A stretch of DNA of 58,022 nucleotides, taken from contig NZ_JAHLEB010000029.1 of the NCBI RefSeq assembly GCF_018861735.1, positions 1-58,022 of the forward strand, in the 5' to 3' direction. The notes beneath the pieces were generated by a model, which saw only the letters and a program-made list of their open reading frames with translations, did not search any database and was not told the origin of the DNA. The DNA is from Clostridium lacusfryxellense (GTDB lineage Bacteria > Bacillota > Clostridia > Clostridiales > Clostridiaceae). How positions within the stretch are numbered: position 1 is the stretch's first letter; each line of letters opens with the position of its first letter. Positions 1 through 8,557 of this stretch are shown in pieces. Both the position numbers and the translations under genes were made by a program.

Positions 1-399
1 ATCTGTTCCTGCATTAGGTTCAGTTAATCCAAAAGCTCCTAATTTAGATCCATTTGCAAGTGGAACTAAGTATTTCATTTTTTGAGCTTCAGTTCCAAAA
101 GCATCTATTGGTCCAGCACATAAAGATGTGTGAGCTGATAGTATAACTCCTGTAGTTGCACAAGCTTTTGATAACTCTTCAACAGCAATAATATATGATA
201 AATTGTTTCCGCCAGCTCCACCGTACTTAGTTGCTATTGGAATACCCATCATATGATATCTAGCCATTTTTTCTACTGTTTCGCTAGGAAATCTTTCTGT
301 TACATCTATTTCCGCAGCTAAAGGTTTAACTTCGTTTAATGCAAATTCACTTACCATCTGTTTTACAAATTCTTGTTCTCTTGTCAATGTAAAATTCAT
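1..399 (-). CDS. bcd: Butyryl-CoA dehydrogenase, N-terminal part (cut by window edge)
   Basis: This is the first 133 codons of an acyl-CoA dehydrogenase; the gene runs off the left edge. The product starts MNFTLTREQEFVKQM and includes the family's N-terminal helical domain and the stretch GAFGLTEPNAGTD, typical of the flavin/substrate-binding start of the middle domain. The ATG at 397-399 follows a strong GAGGAAGG ribosome site. It lies 80 bp downstream of crt on the same strand, the usual crt-bcd order of the clostridial butyryl-CoA operon, so the specific assignment as the crotonyl-CoA to butyryl-CoA enzyme rests mainly on context. Confidence 0.93.
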   Translation of the reverse strand, partial: MNFTLTREQEFVKQMVSEFALNEVKPLAAEIDVTERFPSETVEKMARYHMMGIPIATKYGGAGGNNLSYIIAVEELSKACATTGVILSAHTSLCAGPIDAFGTEAQKMKYLVPLANGSKLGAFGLTEPNAGTD

Positions 400-427
400 G
401 AACCTTCCTCCTCGCTAATCTCTGAAA

Positions 428-454
428 CGGATAACAATCAATGATTGTTATCCG
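428..454 (-). other. Perfect 13-bp inverted repeat between crt and bcd
   Basis: Two perfectly complementary 13-base arms (CGGATAACAATCA and its complement) flank a single central base. The hairpin lies inside the crt-bcd transcript, about 25 nt after the crt stop and before the bcd ribosome site. It has no T-run, so it is not a classical terminator. It may be an mRNA-processing or stabilising stem, or an operator; the sequence does not decide. Confidence 0.7.
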
Positions 455-479
455 CCTTGTTTATACAGAGTACTTTTAA

Positions 480-1259
480 TTACTTATTTTTAAAGCATTT
501 TTCTGTTTTTTCAATAAATGCTGTCATTCCATTTTTCTGATCTTCAGTAGAAAAACATTCTCCGAATATCTCTGCTTCGTATGCAATTGCTGAGTCTATA
601 TCTAATTGCATTCCCTTATTAATTGCTGCTTTACAAAGGCTTACTGCAATAGGTGCTTGTCCTGCAATTATATTTGCAAGTGCTCTAGCTTCAGCTAATA
701 ACTCCTCAGGCTCAACAACTTTATTAACAAGACCGATTCTTAGTGCCTCGTCAGCCTTAATAATTTTCGCTGTATATATTAATTCTTTAGCCATTCCAAG
801 CCCTACAAGTCTAGGAAGTCTTTGAGTACCACCAAAACCAGGTGTTATACCAAGGCCTACCTCAGGTTGTCCAAATTTTGCTTTAGACGATGCTATTCTA
901 ATATCACAAGCCATAGAAAGCTCACATCCTCCACCAAGAGCAAAACCGTTCACCGCAGCTATTACGGGTTTTTCCAAACTTTCTAATTTTCTGAATACTC
1001 TGTTACCTAATTGTCCAAATTTTCTTCCGCTTATTACATCTAAATCTTTCATTTCGGATATATCGGCTCCTGCAACAAACGCTTTGCCTTCACCTGTTAA
1101 TATTACCGCATAAATTTCGTCATCATTAGCAATTTCATCAATTACTAAATCTAGCTCTTTTAATGTTTCTGAGTTTAATGCATTTAGAGCTTTTGGTCTG
1201 CTAATTGTAAGTACTGCAACTTTGTCTTCTTTTTGAAAAACAATATTTTTGTATTCCAC
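480..1259 (-). CDS. crt: 3-hydroxybutyryl-CoA dehydratase (crotonase)
   Basis: Crotonase interconverts 3-hydroxybutyryl-CoA and crotonyl-CoA in the cytoplasmic butyrate pathway. The product is 259 aa, the usual length. The oxyanion-hole and first catalytic Glu segment reads ALGGGCELSMACD, and the second catalytic Glu lies in FGQPEVGLGI. I chose the GTG at 1257-1259 over the upstream ATG because AAGGAG sits 7 bases before it and VEYKNIVFQKE matches the usual N-terminus. It is the first gene of the crt-bcd operon. Rex-like sites lie in its promoter and leader. Confidence 0.96.
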   Translation of the reverse strand: MEYKNIVFQKEDKVAVLTISRPKALNALNSETLKELDLVIDEIANDDEIYAVILTGEGKAFVAGADISEMKDLDVISGRKFGQLGNRVFRKLESLEKPVIAAVNGFALGGGCELSMACDIRIASSKAKFGQPEVGLGITPGFGGTQRLPRLVGLGMAKELIYTAKIIKADEALRIGLVNKVVEPEELLAEARALANIIAGQAPIAVSLCKAAINKGMQLDIDSAIAYEAEIFGECFSTEDQKNGMTAFIEKTEKCFKNK

Positions 1260-1300
1260 AATATCACTCCTTACGAATAAATCCATTAACAAATTTATAA

Positions 1301-1318
1301 TTGTTAATAATATAACGA
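1301..1318 (-). promoter_or_regulatory. Candidate Rex operator in crt leader
   Basis: TTGTTAATAATATAACGA fits the Rex pattern TTGTTA-N6-TAACAA with one mismatch. It lies about 40 bp upstream of the crt start codon and downstream of the predicted transcription start, where bound Rex would block elongation or initiation. The rex gene lies immediately upstream of this operon on the same strand, which supports the call. Confidence 0.75.
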
Positions 1319-1357
1319 TTAACCATATTAAAAAATAAGGCCCCTCGCTTCAACTTC

Positions 1358-1389
1358 ATTATATCCCTTTGAGGTTAATAATTCAACAA
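1358..1389 (-). promoter_or_regulatory. crt promoter with second Rex-like site over -35
   Basis: Reading the minus strand, TTGAAT (1381-1386), a 17-bp spacer and TATAAT (1358-1363) form a sigma-A promoter. A second, weaker Rex-like sequence, TTGTTG-N6-TAACCT at 1372-1389, overlaps the -35 box. The promoter is well formed; the second operator is an inference from half-site similarity. Confidence 0.65.
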
Positions 1390-1463
1390 AAATCACTTTT
1401 TTTGTAAAAGTTATTTTTTATAATAGAATTGTACCAAGTGAACCTTATTCATTTTTGTATATT

Positions 1464-2102
1464 TTAAGTATATGTCTTTCCATTCATTAAGCAACTAAGA
1501 GTTAATAAACTTTCACTTAAATGAACATTCTCTACTATTACTTCTTTAGGTACTGCTAAATCCACAGGCGCAAAATTCCATATACCTTTGACCCCATTTG
1601 CCACCATTATGTCACAAACTGCTTGTGCATTATTTTTTGATACACATATCACACCGATATCTATAGGTGTCACTCTTAAAAACCCAACTAACTCGTCTAT
1701 ATCCATAACTTCAACATCATTAATTCGCAGGCCTATGAGTTTTGGGTTAACATCAAATATACCTGTCATATTAAAATCCAACTTTTGAAATCTAGTATGA
1801 TTTGCTATAGCTTGACCAATGTTGCCCGCACCTATTATTATCATCTTATATTTTTTTGATAGCCCTAATATTGCGCTAATTTCATTTAATAGTTCTTTTA
1901 CATTATATCCATATCCCTGTTGTCCAAAATCTCCGAAACAGTTCAGATCTTGTCTAATTTGAGACGCTGTAAAACCAATTCTTTCCCCTAATTCTTTTGA
2001 GGATATTCTATCTAAATCATTTCTTAGAAGTTCCCTTAGATATCTATGGTATTTAGGTAGTCTTCTAATAACTGCCATTGATATATTCTTTTTCGCTTCC
2101 AC
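1464..2102 (-). CDS. rex: Redox-sensing transcriptional repressor Rex
   Basis: Rex is a homodimeric repressor that releases DNA when NADH is high. The 212-aa product has an N-terminal winged helix (residues about 1-80, with RIGFTASQIRQDL as the recognition part) and a Rossmann domain with the NAD-binding motif IIGAGNIGQAI (about residues 90-100). The C-terminus carries the domain-swapped helix region. The start is GTG at 2100-2102, preceded by GAGGAG eight bases upstream. It lies just upstream of crt on the same strand, about 205 bp away, which is the conserved clostridial arrangement. Confidence 0.96.
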   Translation of the reverse strand: MEAKKNISMAVIRRLPKYHRYLRELLRNDLDRISSKELGERIGFTASQIRQDLNCFGDFGQQGYGYNVKELLNEISAILGLSKKYKMIIIGAGNIGQAIANHTRFQKLDFNMTGIFDVNPKLIGLRINDVEVMDIDELVGFLRVTPIDIGVICVSKNNAQAVCDIMVANGVKGIWNFAPVDLAVPKEVIVENVHLSESLLTLSCLMNGKTYT

Positions 2103-2386
2103 AATTTACACTCCTCTGCAACCATCATAAATTTTATATTACCTATTTTACTACATTATTATACGGTAAATCAATTCTTTATGCAAATATAAACCTTTTT
2201 ATTTAATAGTCCATATGAAATTTTAACCATTTTTGTTTCTTTTTATACTATTATTAAAAATTATTGTTATATATTCATATAACACTACAAAAATTTACAC
2301 ATAAATAGTACAATAATATAGATATGAATTTAAATTAATACTACATTTTATAATATTAATTTTACACGACGGGAAGGCGAAAAAAA

Positions 2387-4312
2387 ATGATAGTTCTAAG
2401 TTGCAAAGATATTCACAAAAGTTATGGTATAGATGTTATTTTAGACAGAATAACTTTAAGTATAAATGAAGGTGAAAAAGTTGGGTTTATCGGTGCTAAC
2501 GGAGCAGGTAAATCTACGCTTTTTAAAATACTCACATCACAATTAGATCAAGATAATGGTGAGCTATTTATAGATAAAAATAAAAAGGTTGGCTATTTAT
2601 CTCAAAACTTATCATTAGATTTTGAGAACACAATATATGAAGAAACACTTTTAGTTTTTGATAATTTAATAAACCTTGAAAAAGACCTTAAAGATTTAGA
2701 AAAGAAAATGAATGAACCTTATAATGTTTCAAAAAAAGAATACCATGATAAAGTAATAAAAGATTATACATTATACACCGAGCTCTACAATAATCGCGGT
2801 GGTTACACATATAAAGCTGAAATCAGTAAAATTCTCAAAGGTCTTGGATTTTCAGAAGAGGACTATACTAAACCAATAAACATATTAAGCGGAGGTCAAA
2901 AAACTAGAGTTGCACTCTGTAAGTTATTACTTAAAAATCCCGATATACTTTTACTAGATGAGCCTACTAACCATTTGGATTTAGATGCTATAGAATGGTT
3001 AGAAGATTATTTAAAGTCATATAAAGGAACTATGTTTATAATATCCCATGACAGATTCTTTTTGGATGCTATAACAAATAAAACATTCGAACTTATTAAT
3101 GGTCATGTTGAATGTTATAACGGAAACTATACAGCTTTTATTGATTTAAAGAAGATAAATTATGAAATCCAATTAAAAGCATACAATTTACAACGCTCAG
3201 AAATAAAAAGACAAGAGGATATTATAACAAAATATAGATCATTTAATAGAGAAAAAAGTGTAAGAGCTGCTGAAAGCAGACAAAAATCTTTGGATAAAAT
3301 GGACCGCATTGATGTTCCAGACACAGATCCTAGGGAAGCTAAGATTAGATTTGAAACAGAGATCAAAAGCGGAAATGACGTGCTGCATATAGAAAATTTG
3401 TCAAAACGCTTTGGTGACAATCTGTTATTTGAGAACTTAGATTTGGATGTAAAAAGGTCCGAAAAAATCGCTCTCATTGGCGAAAATGGCCGAGGAAAAA
3501 CGACTCTTTTTAATATTATAATGGATAAAATGACAAGCGATACAGGCATAAAGATATTAGGAAAAAGTATTTTTGTAGGATATTATGACCAAGAACAATC
3601 CAATCTAAATCCAGAAAAAACTATAATAGATGAAGTTTGGGATGATTTCCCTAAACTCAGCACCACAGAGGTACGCACAGCTCTCGCCGCATTTTTGTTC
3701 ATTGGTGAAGACGTATTTAAAATAGTTTCTACGCTCAGTGGTGGTGAAAGATGTAGGATAAATCTACTTAAAATCATGTTATCTAAAGCAAACTTCTTAC
3801 TTTTAGATGAACCAACAAATCATTTAGATATTATGTCTCGTGAAGCTCTTGAGGATTCAATACTAGGATATGATGGAACAGTCATTGTAATATCTCATGA
3901 TAGATATTTTTTAAACAAGGTTATTGATAAAATACTTGAATTAAATCAAGATGGACTTAAAGAGTATTTAGGTAATTATAGTTATTATATAGATAAAAAG
4001 AAAAACCCCCTCCGTTTCCAAGTTGAAGAAGCTTATGACGGAATGTCAAAAACTCAAATCAATTCTGATAAAAAGAAAAAGAGAAATGAAGATAAATTAG
4101 AAAAACAAAAGAAAATTGACTTTAAAGTTTTAGAAGACAATATTGCTTCGATGGAAGAAGAATTAGAAAAATTAAATAATGACCTTTGCCTTGAAGAGGT
4201 TTATTCAAATCCAAATCGAAGTGTTGAGGTTAATAATGAAATAGCAACTATTAAAACGAAACTTGAAAAACTTTATGAAACATGGGAAGAAATTATAGCA
4301 GAATCAGAATGA
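2387..4312 (+). CDS. ABC-F family ATPase (ribosome-associated, YdiF/Uup type)
   Basis: ABC-F proteins are soluble twin ATPases that act on the ribosome rather than as transporters. This 641-aa product has two ABC domains. The first has Walker A GANGAGKST (36-44), signature LSGGQ (about 167) and a Walker B ending LLLDEPTNHLD. The second has Walker A GENGRGKTT (about 364), LSGGE (about 450) and a second DEPTNHLD. A charged linker joins the domains and a Lys/Glu-rich coiled coil forms the last 90 residues. There are no membrane segments. The ATG follows GGGAAGG. Whether it gives antibiotic resistance or is a housekeeping translation factor cannot be told. Confidence 0.92.
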   Translation: MIVLSCKDIHKSYGIDVILDRITLSINEGEKVGFIGANGAGKSTLFKILTSQLDQDNGELFIDKNKKVGYLSQNLSLDFENTIYEETLLVFDNLINLEKDLKDLEKKMNEPYNVSKKEYHDKVIKDYTLYTELYNNRGGYTYKAEISKILKGLGFSEEDYTKPINILSGGQKTRVALCKLLLKNPDILLLDEPTNHLDLDAIEWLEDYLKSYKGTMFIISHDRFFLDAITNKTFELINGHVECYNGNYTAFIDLKKINYEIQLKAYNLQRSEIKRQEDIITKYRSFNREKSVRAAESRQKSLDKMDRIDVPDTDPREAKIRFETEIKSGNDVLHIENLSKRFGDNLLFENLDLDVKRSEKIALIGENGRGKTTLFNIIMDKMTSDTGIKILGKSIFVGYYDQEQSNLNPEKTIIDEVWDDFPKLSTTEVRTALAAFLFIGEDVFKIVSTLSGGERCRINLLKIMLSKANFLLLDEPTNHLDIMSREALEDSILGYDGTVIVISHDRYFLNKVIDKILELNQDGLKEYLGNYSYYIDKKKNPLRFQVEEAYDGMSKTQINSDKKKKRNEDKLEKQKKIDFKVLEDNIASMEEELEKLNNDLCLEEVYSNPNRSVEVNNEIATIKTKLEKLYETWEEIIAESE

Positions 4313-4333
4313 GGGGTATTGCTCTAGAAAGGG

Positions 4334-4570
4334 CATGAAATTCTCCGGAGTGCCTTTCATACGAGTTCGAAATATGAACTTAAATTAAGGAATTCTAATC
4401 ATTTGCTTATATAAAATCACCTAACTCTCACATTCGCCGTCCTGGCTCAGGTTCGCTAGACTGCCGTCCTGGCAGTCTTACGGTGATTTTATAACGCAAA
4501 AGAAGAATTTCTAAATTAAATTTCAATATTTCTTCACTTCTTATGCAAGTCACTCCGGTGAAAAATCATG
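4334..4570 (-). repeat. Dispersed palindromic element, copy A (AGGAC twin-hairpin core)
   Basis: This is a 237-bp imperfect palindrome starting 21 bp after the ABC-F stop. Outer ends CATGAAATTCTCCGGAGTG and CACTCCGGTGAAAAATCATG pair, and inner arms continue to AAAATCACC/GGTGATTTT. The G+C-rich core, read on the minus strand, holds hairpin 1 (4458-4478, stem of 8 bp, loop AGGAC) and hairpin 2 (4436-4446, stem GCC/GGC, loop AGGAC), 11 nt apart. It resembles the copy at 8834-9072 closely over its length when one is reverse-complemented. It has no open reading frame. The strand given is the one on which the core matches the other copies. Confidence 0.85.
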
Positions 4571-4799
4571 TTTTATTCTATTCTTGACAATGATGTCCAA
4601 AATAGATTTGCTATATATAATAAAATGAGGAAACAACATTTTATTATATTCTACTTTAAAGAATATATTTCACTTAAAATAATAGATTCGTTTTTATAGC
4701 CCTATTTAGCTAAATAATGTTGTAATCAAATAAATGCTAACCTCACTAAATGTTTTGTGAAAAGTAATTTTAGCAAAATTAAAAAATAAAATTAATGTA

Positions 4800-4898
4800 T
4801 TACATGAATTAAAATATTATGCTATACTACCAAAGTCAAAACAAATTCAATGCGTTGTACCGACGGTTACATCATCGTCGGCACAACGCATTTTTTTT
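4800..4898 (+). promoter_or_regulatory. Promoter plus intrinsic attenuator ahead of DUF2798 gene
   Basis: TTACAT (4800-4805), a 17-bp spacer and TATACT (4823-4828) form a promoter. About 15 nt after the predicted start lies a strong hairpin (4850-4890: TGCGTTGT and CCGACG paired with CGTCGG and ACAACGCA, one mismatch) followed by eight T. The DUF2798 ribosome site begins only about 17 nt later. The layout promoter-terminator-gene within 125 bp indicates transcription attenuation or a small terminated leader RNA. The signal is unknown; no known riboswitch fits in a leader this short. Confidence 0.7.
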
Positions 4899-4925
4899 GA
4901 TTTAAGTAAAACAGAGGAGGAAATT

Positions 4926-5435
4926 ATGGAGAATTGTATGCCTAGAAACGGAAAAGAAGGGTTGGTTTATGGGGGTGTTATATGTGCATTGACTTGTATT
5001 TTCATGGCAACTTTGAATATTAGTATTCACATGGGTGGTGTTTCAAGAGATGCTATAGTAATATCATTAAAATCATTTCCATTGGTTTTTATAATTGCAA
5101 TGATACTTGAAGCATCTATTGTGGGTAAGATAGCTGATAAACTAGTAAATGTTTTTATTTCACCAACAGATAGTTTAAATGCTCATATTATGTTTAGGAC
5201 ATTTTTTACCGTTATTGGTATGTCAATTATTATGACAATCGTGGGAGGAATTTTAGCAAGTGGGTTCAGTTTGGAAGTCATTAAAGAATTCCCAATTCAC
5301 TGGCCACGTAACTTTTGCACAGCTATATTTTTGGAACTTATTATTGTACAACCTATTGCAAGAACTGCAATGAGAAGAATGCATCAAAACCAAGAAAAAT
5401 ATCAAACCAACAGCGAAAACAATAGTATAAATTAA
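4926..5435 (+). CDS. DUF2798 family membrane protein
   Basis: This 169-aa protein has four hydrophobic segments (roughly residues 14-35, 47-70, 90-115 and 125-145) with short loops and a polar tail. The pattern, including the conserved WPRNF near the last segment, fits the DUF2798 family of small inner-membrane proteins of unknown function. GAGGAGG lies five bases before the ATG. It appears to be a single-gene transcript behind its own attenuated promoter, flanked by two copies of the palindromic element. Confidence 0.8.
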   Translation: MENCMPRNGKEGLVYGGVICALTCIFMATLNISIHMGGVSRDAIVISLKSFPLVFIIAMILEASIVGKIADKLVNVFISPTDSLNAHIMFRTFFTVIGMSIIMTIVGGILASGFSLEVIKEFPIHWPRNFCTAIFLELIIVQPIARTAMRRMHQNQEKYQTNSENNSIN

Positions 5436-5566
5436 ACTTATATAGCTTTATTTACTATGTAAAATAAGGATATAGGTGTTATATTTAGAGTAAGAAATCA
5501 ACTTGTTAATTTACTTCTAAATATATAATATGGTTTATTATTAAACTACTGTTTAATACAATTAAT

Positions 5567-5774
5567 GTTCTGCATGTATGATGTGAGAGATAGTATAAAA
5601 TGAGTTTTACAGAATCTTAGTTTATGTAGTGAAAATTTTCCGTAAACAGCACAGGAAGTGCTGTTAGCACTTCTGAGACAGGACGTCGAATAAGTGCGTT
5701 AGGAAAATTGTCATGAAATAAGCTTAGATTCTGTTAACGAATGCTCTACTATCAGAACAGCCTACATGCTGAAC
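5567..5774 (+). repeat. Palindromic element, diverged copy C
   Basis: This 208-bp imperfect palindrome fills most of the spacer 5436-5792. Outer arms GTTCTGCATGTATG and CATGCTGAAC pair, and inner arms ACAGAATCTTAG and CTTAGATTCTGT pair. The arms bear little resemblance to copies A and B, yet the core is the same: closing stem AAAATTTTCC/GGAAAATT, hairpin 1 at 5645-5665 (AACAGCAC, loop AGGAA, GTGCTGTT), an 11-nt spacer, and hairpin 2 at 5677-5687 (GAC, loop AGGAC, GTC). Stems differ from A and B by paired changes. No gene lies within it. Confidence 0.75.
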
Positions 5775-5792
5775 CTTTAATGTCTATAATAG

Positions 5793-7064
5793 TTAAATTA
5801 ATGCTCCTTCTAATAATACTTTGATGTTATCTCTATATATTTTATTAAATTGACTTATTGGAAGAGGATTTACTCCAAGTCCAACCTCAATGGTATATCC
5901 TGGTCTTCTATACTTTTCTATAAACCAATCCTTATACCCTGCATAACTTGTAATTCCTGTAGTTTCGCCTAGCTGATAACCACTTAATTGTGAAAATATT
6001 GTCGCAATCCTTTTAGCTTCATCAGTTGCTAAATTTTGATAATTCCAGTATATTACTTCACCTTGGCTGTGATATGCTATTACTAATCTGAAATCATTGG
6101 CTCTTGTAAAGTTTGCTACGGCTTTAGTTTCAGTTTCTGATTCCGGAGAAGTCCCTGAGTATCTTGTTGGTCCTGGTCCATATACTCCATAGCTGGCTTC
6201 TGCATCCTTAGACTCTTGCCACATTGCATCATAGTTATGATTTAGATCTACGCCGCGAATATTAGCACTCCAATTTTTAGAGAAATCAAGACTTCCATTA
6301 TTCCACTTAATTAAATCATTATAGTATGGATTACTTGGGCTTAGCCCATTTAACACCAAATCAACTCCATCGGGGTTTACCATAGGCATAACATATATGG
6401 TACTTTTATTCCATATATCATTTACGTTATACCCCTCTATACTTTGCCCTAATGCATATGATTTAGAAAAGTTTTCAACAAATTTCATTAAAAGAACCGT
6501 AGTTATCCACTCAATAGCATGATGAGATGCATTGTAGAATACCTTATTAGGCCCTTTACCTAATTTAACATAATAAAGCTCTTTTCCTAATTGGCTTTTA
6601 CCAGCGCTTCCAAGCTCAATAAATGGATATCTAACCTTTAATCCTTCTAAATTCCTCTTCATAATGTCATAAGTATAATCTATATTTGTATAAACCACAT
6701 CTAATGAGTAGGGAACATTGATTACCTGTCCAACTCGTAAATCCTTAGGATTTATTTGAGGATTAGCTGTTATTATACTTGCAGGGGTTGTATAATACTT
6801 TTTTGCTATAAGGTATACCGTATCCCCTGGCCTAATTCTATAAGTATCATATCCTGATAGAAATCTATTCATGAGTTTATAAGTGACATCATCTACAACG
6901 CCTGTAGGAGATAATCCGAAATATCTTTGGAATTTACTTACCGCCTCCGCAGTTCTGGTCCCATATATTCCATCCACTTCACCCACATCATATCCTAATT
7001 TATTAAGTAGTGCTTGTATTTCCATTACCCTTGTTCCCGTTGAGCCTATTTTTAGGGTTTCCAA
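5793..7064 (-). CDS. M14 family metallopeptidase with peptidoglycan-binding and LysM domains
   Basis: This is a likely cell-wall peptide hydrolase of the gamma-D-glutamyl-meso-diaminopimelate peptidase type. The 423-aa product has a PG_binding_1 domain (about residues 3-60), one LysM (about 74-120, starting YRIRPGDTVYLIAKKYY) and an M14 zinc carboxypeptidase domain (about 130-423). Zinc ligands are HxxE in SHHAIEW and the His of AYHSQGE; the catalytic Glu lies in YTIEVGLG. There is no classical signal peptide, as in spore-associated relatives. The start is TTG at 7062-7064 after GGAGGG. It is downstream of kamA but separated from it by a terminator. Confidence 0.9.
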   Translation of the reverse strand: METLKIGSTGTRVMEIQALLNKLGYDVGEVDGIYGTRTAEAVSKFQRYFGLSPTGVVDDVTYKLMNRFLSGYDTYRIRPGDTVYLIAKKYYTTPASIITANPQINPKDLRVGQVINVPYSLDVVYTNIDYTYDIMKRNLEGLKVRYPFIELGSAGKSQLGKELYYVKLGKGPNKVFYNASHHAIEWITTVLLMKFVENFSKSYALGQSIEGYNVNDIWNKSTIYVMPMVNPDGVDLVLNGLSPSNPYYNDLIKWNNGSLDFSKNWSANIRGVDLNHNYDAMWQESKDAEASYGVYGPGPTRYSGTSPESETETKAVANFTRANDFRLVIAYHSQGEVIYWNYQNLATDEAKRIATIFSQLSGYQLGETTGITSYAGYKDWFIEKYRRPGYTIEVGLGVNPLPISQFNKIYRDNIKVLLEGALI

Positions 7065-7144
7065 ATTGACCCTCCCAAACTAAAATTACTTGTGATACTA
7101 TTTTACGTATTTTTACCTCAAGTGTTACCACTTTAATCATAAAT

Positions 7145-7192
7145 ATCAAAATAATAATCCTAGAGATTACTCTCTAGGATTATTATTTTGAT
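7145..7192 (-). terminator. Terminator after kamA
   Basis: A near-perfect hairpin has arms rich in A/T around CCTAGAG/CTCTAGG and a T-rich 3' side in minus orientation. It separates kamA from the M14 peptidase gene. Confidence 0.75.
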
Positions 7193-7234
7193 GAGTGCTT
7201 AAATATTATTTTATTTTAATGTTTTTTTATTTTA

Positions 7235-8485
7235 TTACTTGTTTCCTCTTAAATTTCTCTCAAGACCGACTGGATCCATGGACATTTTCTCGCCATTTAA
7301 TAATCCTGCAACTCCAACCTTATGAACTTTTTTCTTTCCAGTGCAAGCTTCACAGTGACAAATCGAAGTATAACCCGTTGGCTGTTCATACGTAGTTATA
7401 ACTCCTTCGAAGTTTCTAAGTACTACTTTTTCAGGGCTTTGAGATATAACATATCCTGGCATTACTGGTATTTTACCACCACCACCTGGAGCATCAACAA
7501 CGAATGTCGGTACACAAAATCCCGAAGTATGTCCTCGTAAAGCTTCTATGATTTCAATCCCTTTAGATACTGGTGTTCTAAAGTGCTCAAGTCCCATGGA
7601 AAGATCACATTGATATATGTAGTAAGGTCTAACTCTAATTTTAACAAGTTCATGTACTAAGTCCATCATAATATGAGAACAATCATTTACTCCTCTTAAA
7701 AGAACTGACTGGTTACCTAGTGGCACTCCTGCATCTGCAAGTCTCGCGCAAGCAAGTTTTGATTCATCTGTAATTTCATTTGGATGATTAAAGTGAGTGT
7801 TTACCCAAATTGGGTGATATTTCTTTAACATATTGACTAGTTCTATAGTAATTCTTTGAGGAAGCACTACCGGAACCCTTGAACCTATTCTTATAATTTC
7901 AACATGTGGTATTTGTCTTAATTTTTTAATTATATATTCTAATTTATCATCTGATACAAGCAAAGCATCTCCACCCGATAATAATACGTCTCTAACTTGT
8001 GGTGTATTTCGAATATACTCAATTGCTTTATCTATTTTATCCATTGGCATTGAATTATCATTTTGGCCTGCAAATCTTCTTCTTGTACAATGCCTGCAAT
8101 ACATTGAGCACATATCCGTTATTAGTAGTAGCACTCTATCTGGATATCTATGAGTTAATCCCGGTACTGGTGAATCTGTGTCTTCGTGGAGTGGATCCAA
8201 TAAATCAGCATCTGCCTTATTCAATTCAAGTGCAGTTGGTATAGCTTGCTTTCTTATTGGATCATGAGGATCACTAGGATCTATTAATGATAAATAATAA
8301 GGAGTTATAGCCATCCTTAATGTTTGAAGACATTTTTGAGCACCCTCTTCTTCCTCCTCAGTTAATGGTATGTATTTTTTTAATTCCTCTACAGTCTCAA
8401 TTCTATTTTTAACTTGCCATTCCCAATCATTCCACTGCTCGTCTGTTATATCTTCAAATAATTCTAACCTTCTATTTACTTTCAT
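7235..8485 (-). CDS. kamA: Lysine 2,3-aminomutase
   Basis: This radical SAM/PLP enzyme converts L-lysine to L-beta-lysine, the first step of clostridial lysine fermentation or of beta-lysine osmolyte synthesis. The 416-aa product is full length. The radical SAM cluster motif is CSMYCRHC (Cys-x3-Cys-x2-Cys, about residues 126-133), followed by LLSGGDALL, and the PLP lysine sits in PGGGGK. C-terminal zinc-type cysteines occur in [14 protein letters not shown] precedes the ATG. None of the other kam genes, nor the beta-lysine acetyltransferase ablB, is adjacent, so the pathway role is open. A terminator lies in its leader. Confidence 0.96.
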   Translation of the reverse strand: MKVNRRLELFEDITDEQWNDWEWQVKNRIETVEELKKYIPLTEEEEEGAQKCLQTLRMAITPYYLSLIDPSDPHDPIRKQAIPTALELNKADADLLDPLHEDTDSPVPGLTHRYPDRVLLLITDMCSMYCRHCTRRRFAGQNDNSMPMDKIDKAIEYIRNTPQVRDVLLSGGDALLVSDDKLEYIIKKLRQIPHVEIIRIGSRVPVVLPQRITIELVNMLKKYHPIWVNTHFNHPNEITDESKLACARLADAGVPLGNQSVLLRGVNDCSHIMMDLVHELVKIRVRPYYIYQCDLSMGLEHFRTPVSKGIEIIEALRGHTSGFCVPTFVVDAPGGGGKIPVMPGYVISQSPEKVVLRNFEGVITTYEQPTGYTSICHCEACTGKKKVHKVGVAGLLNGEKMSMDPVGLERNLRGNK

Positions 8486-8557
8486 GTTATAACCTCCATA
8501 TTTTAATAAACCTTAATTTCATTAATTAAAACCGACATACTCTCCGTTTTTAGGTAT

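Noticed and set aside
428-454. LacI-like operator in the crt-bcd gap
   Set aside because: The GGATAACAATC similarity is short and the site lies within a transcript, not at a promoter; no LacI-type gene is nearby.
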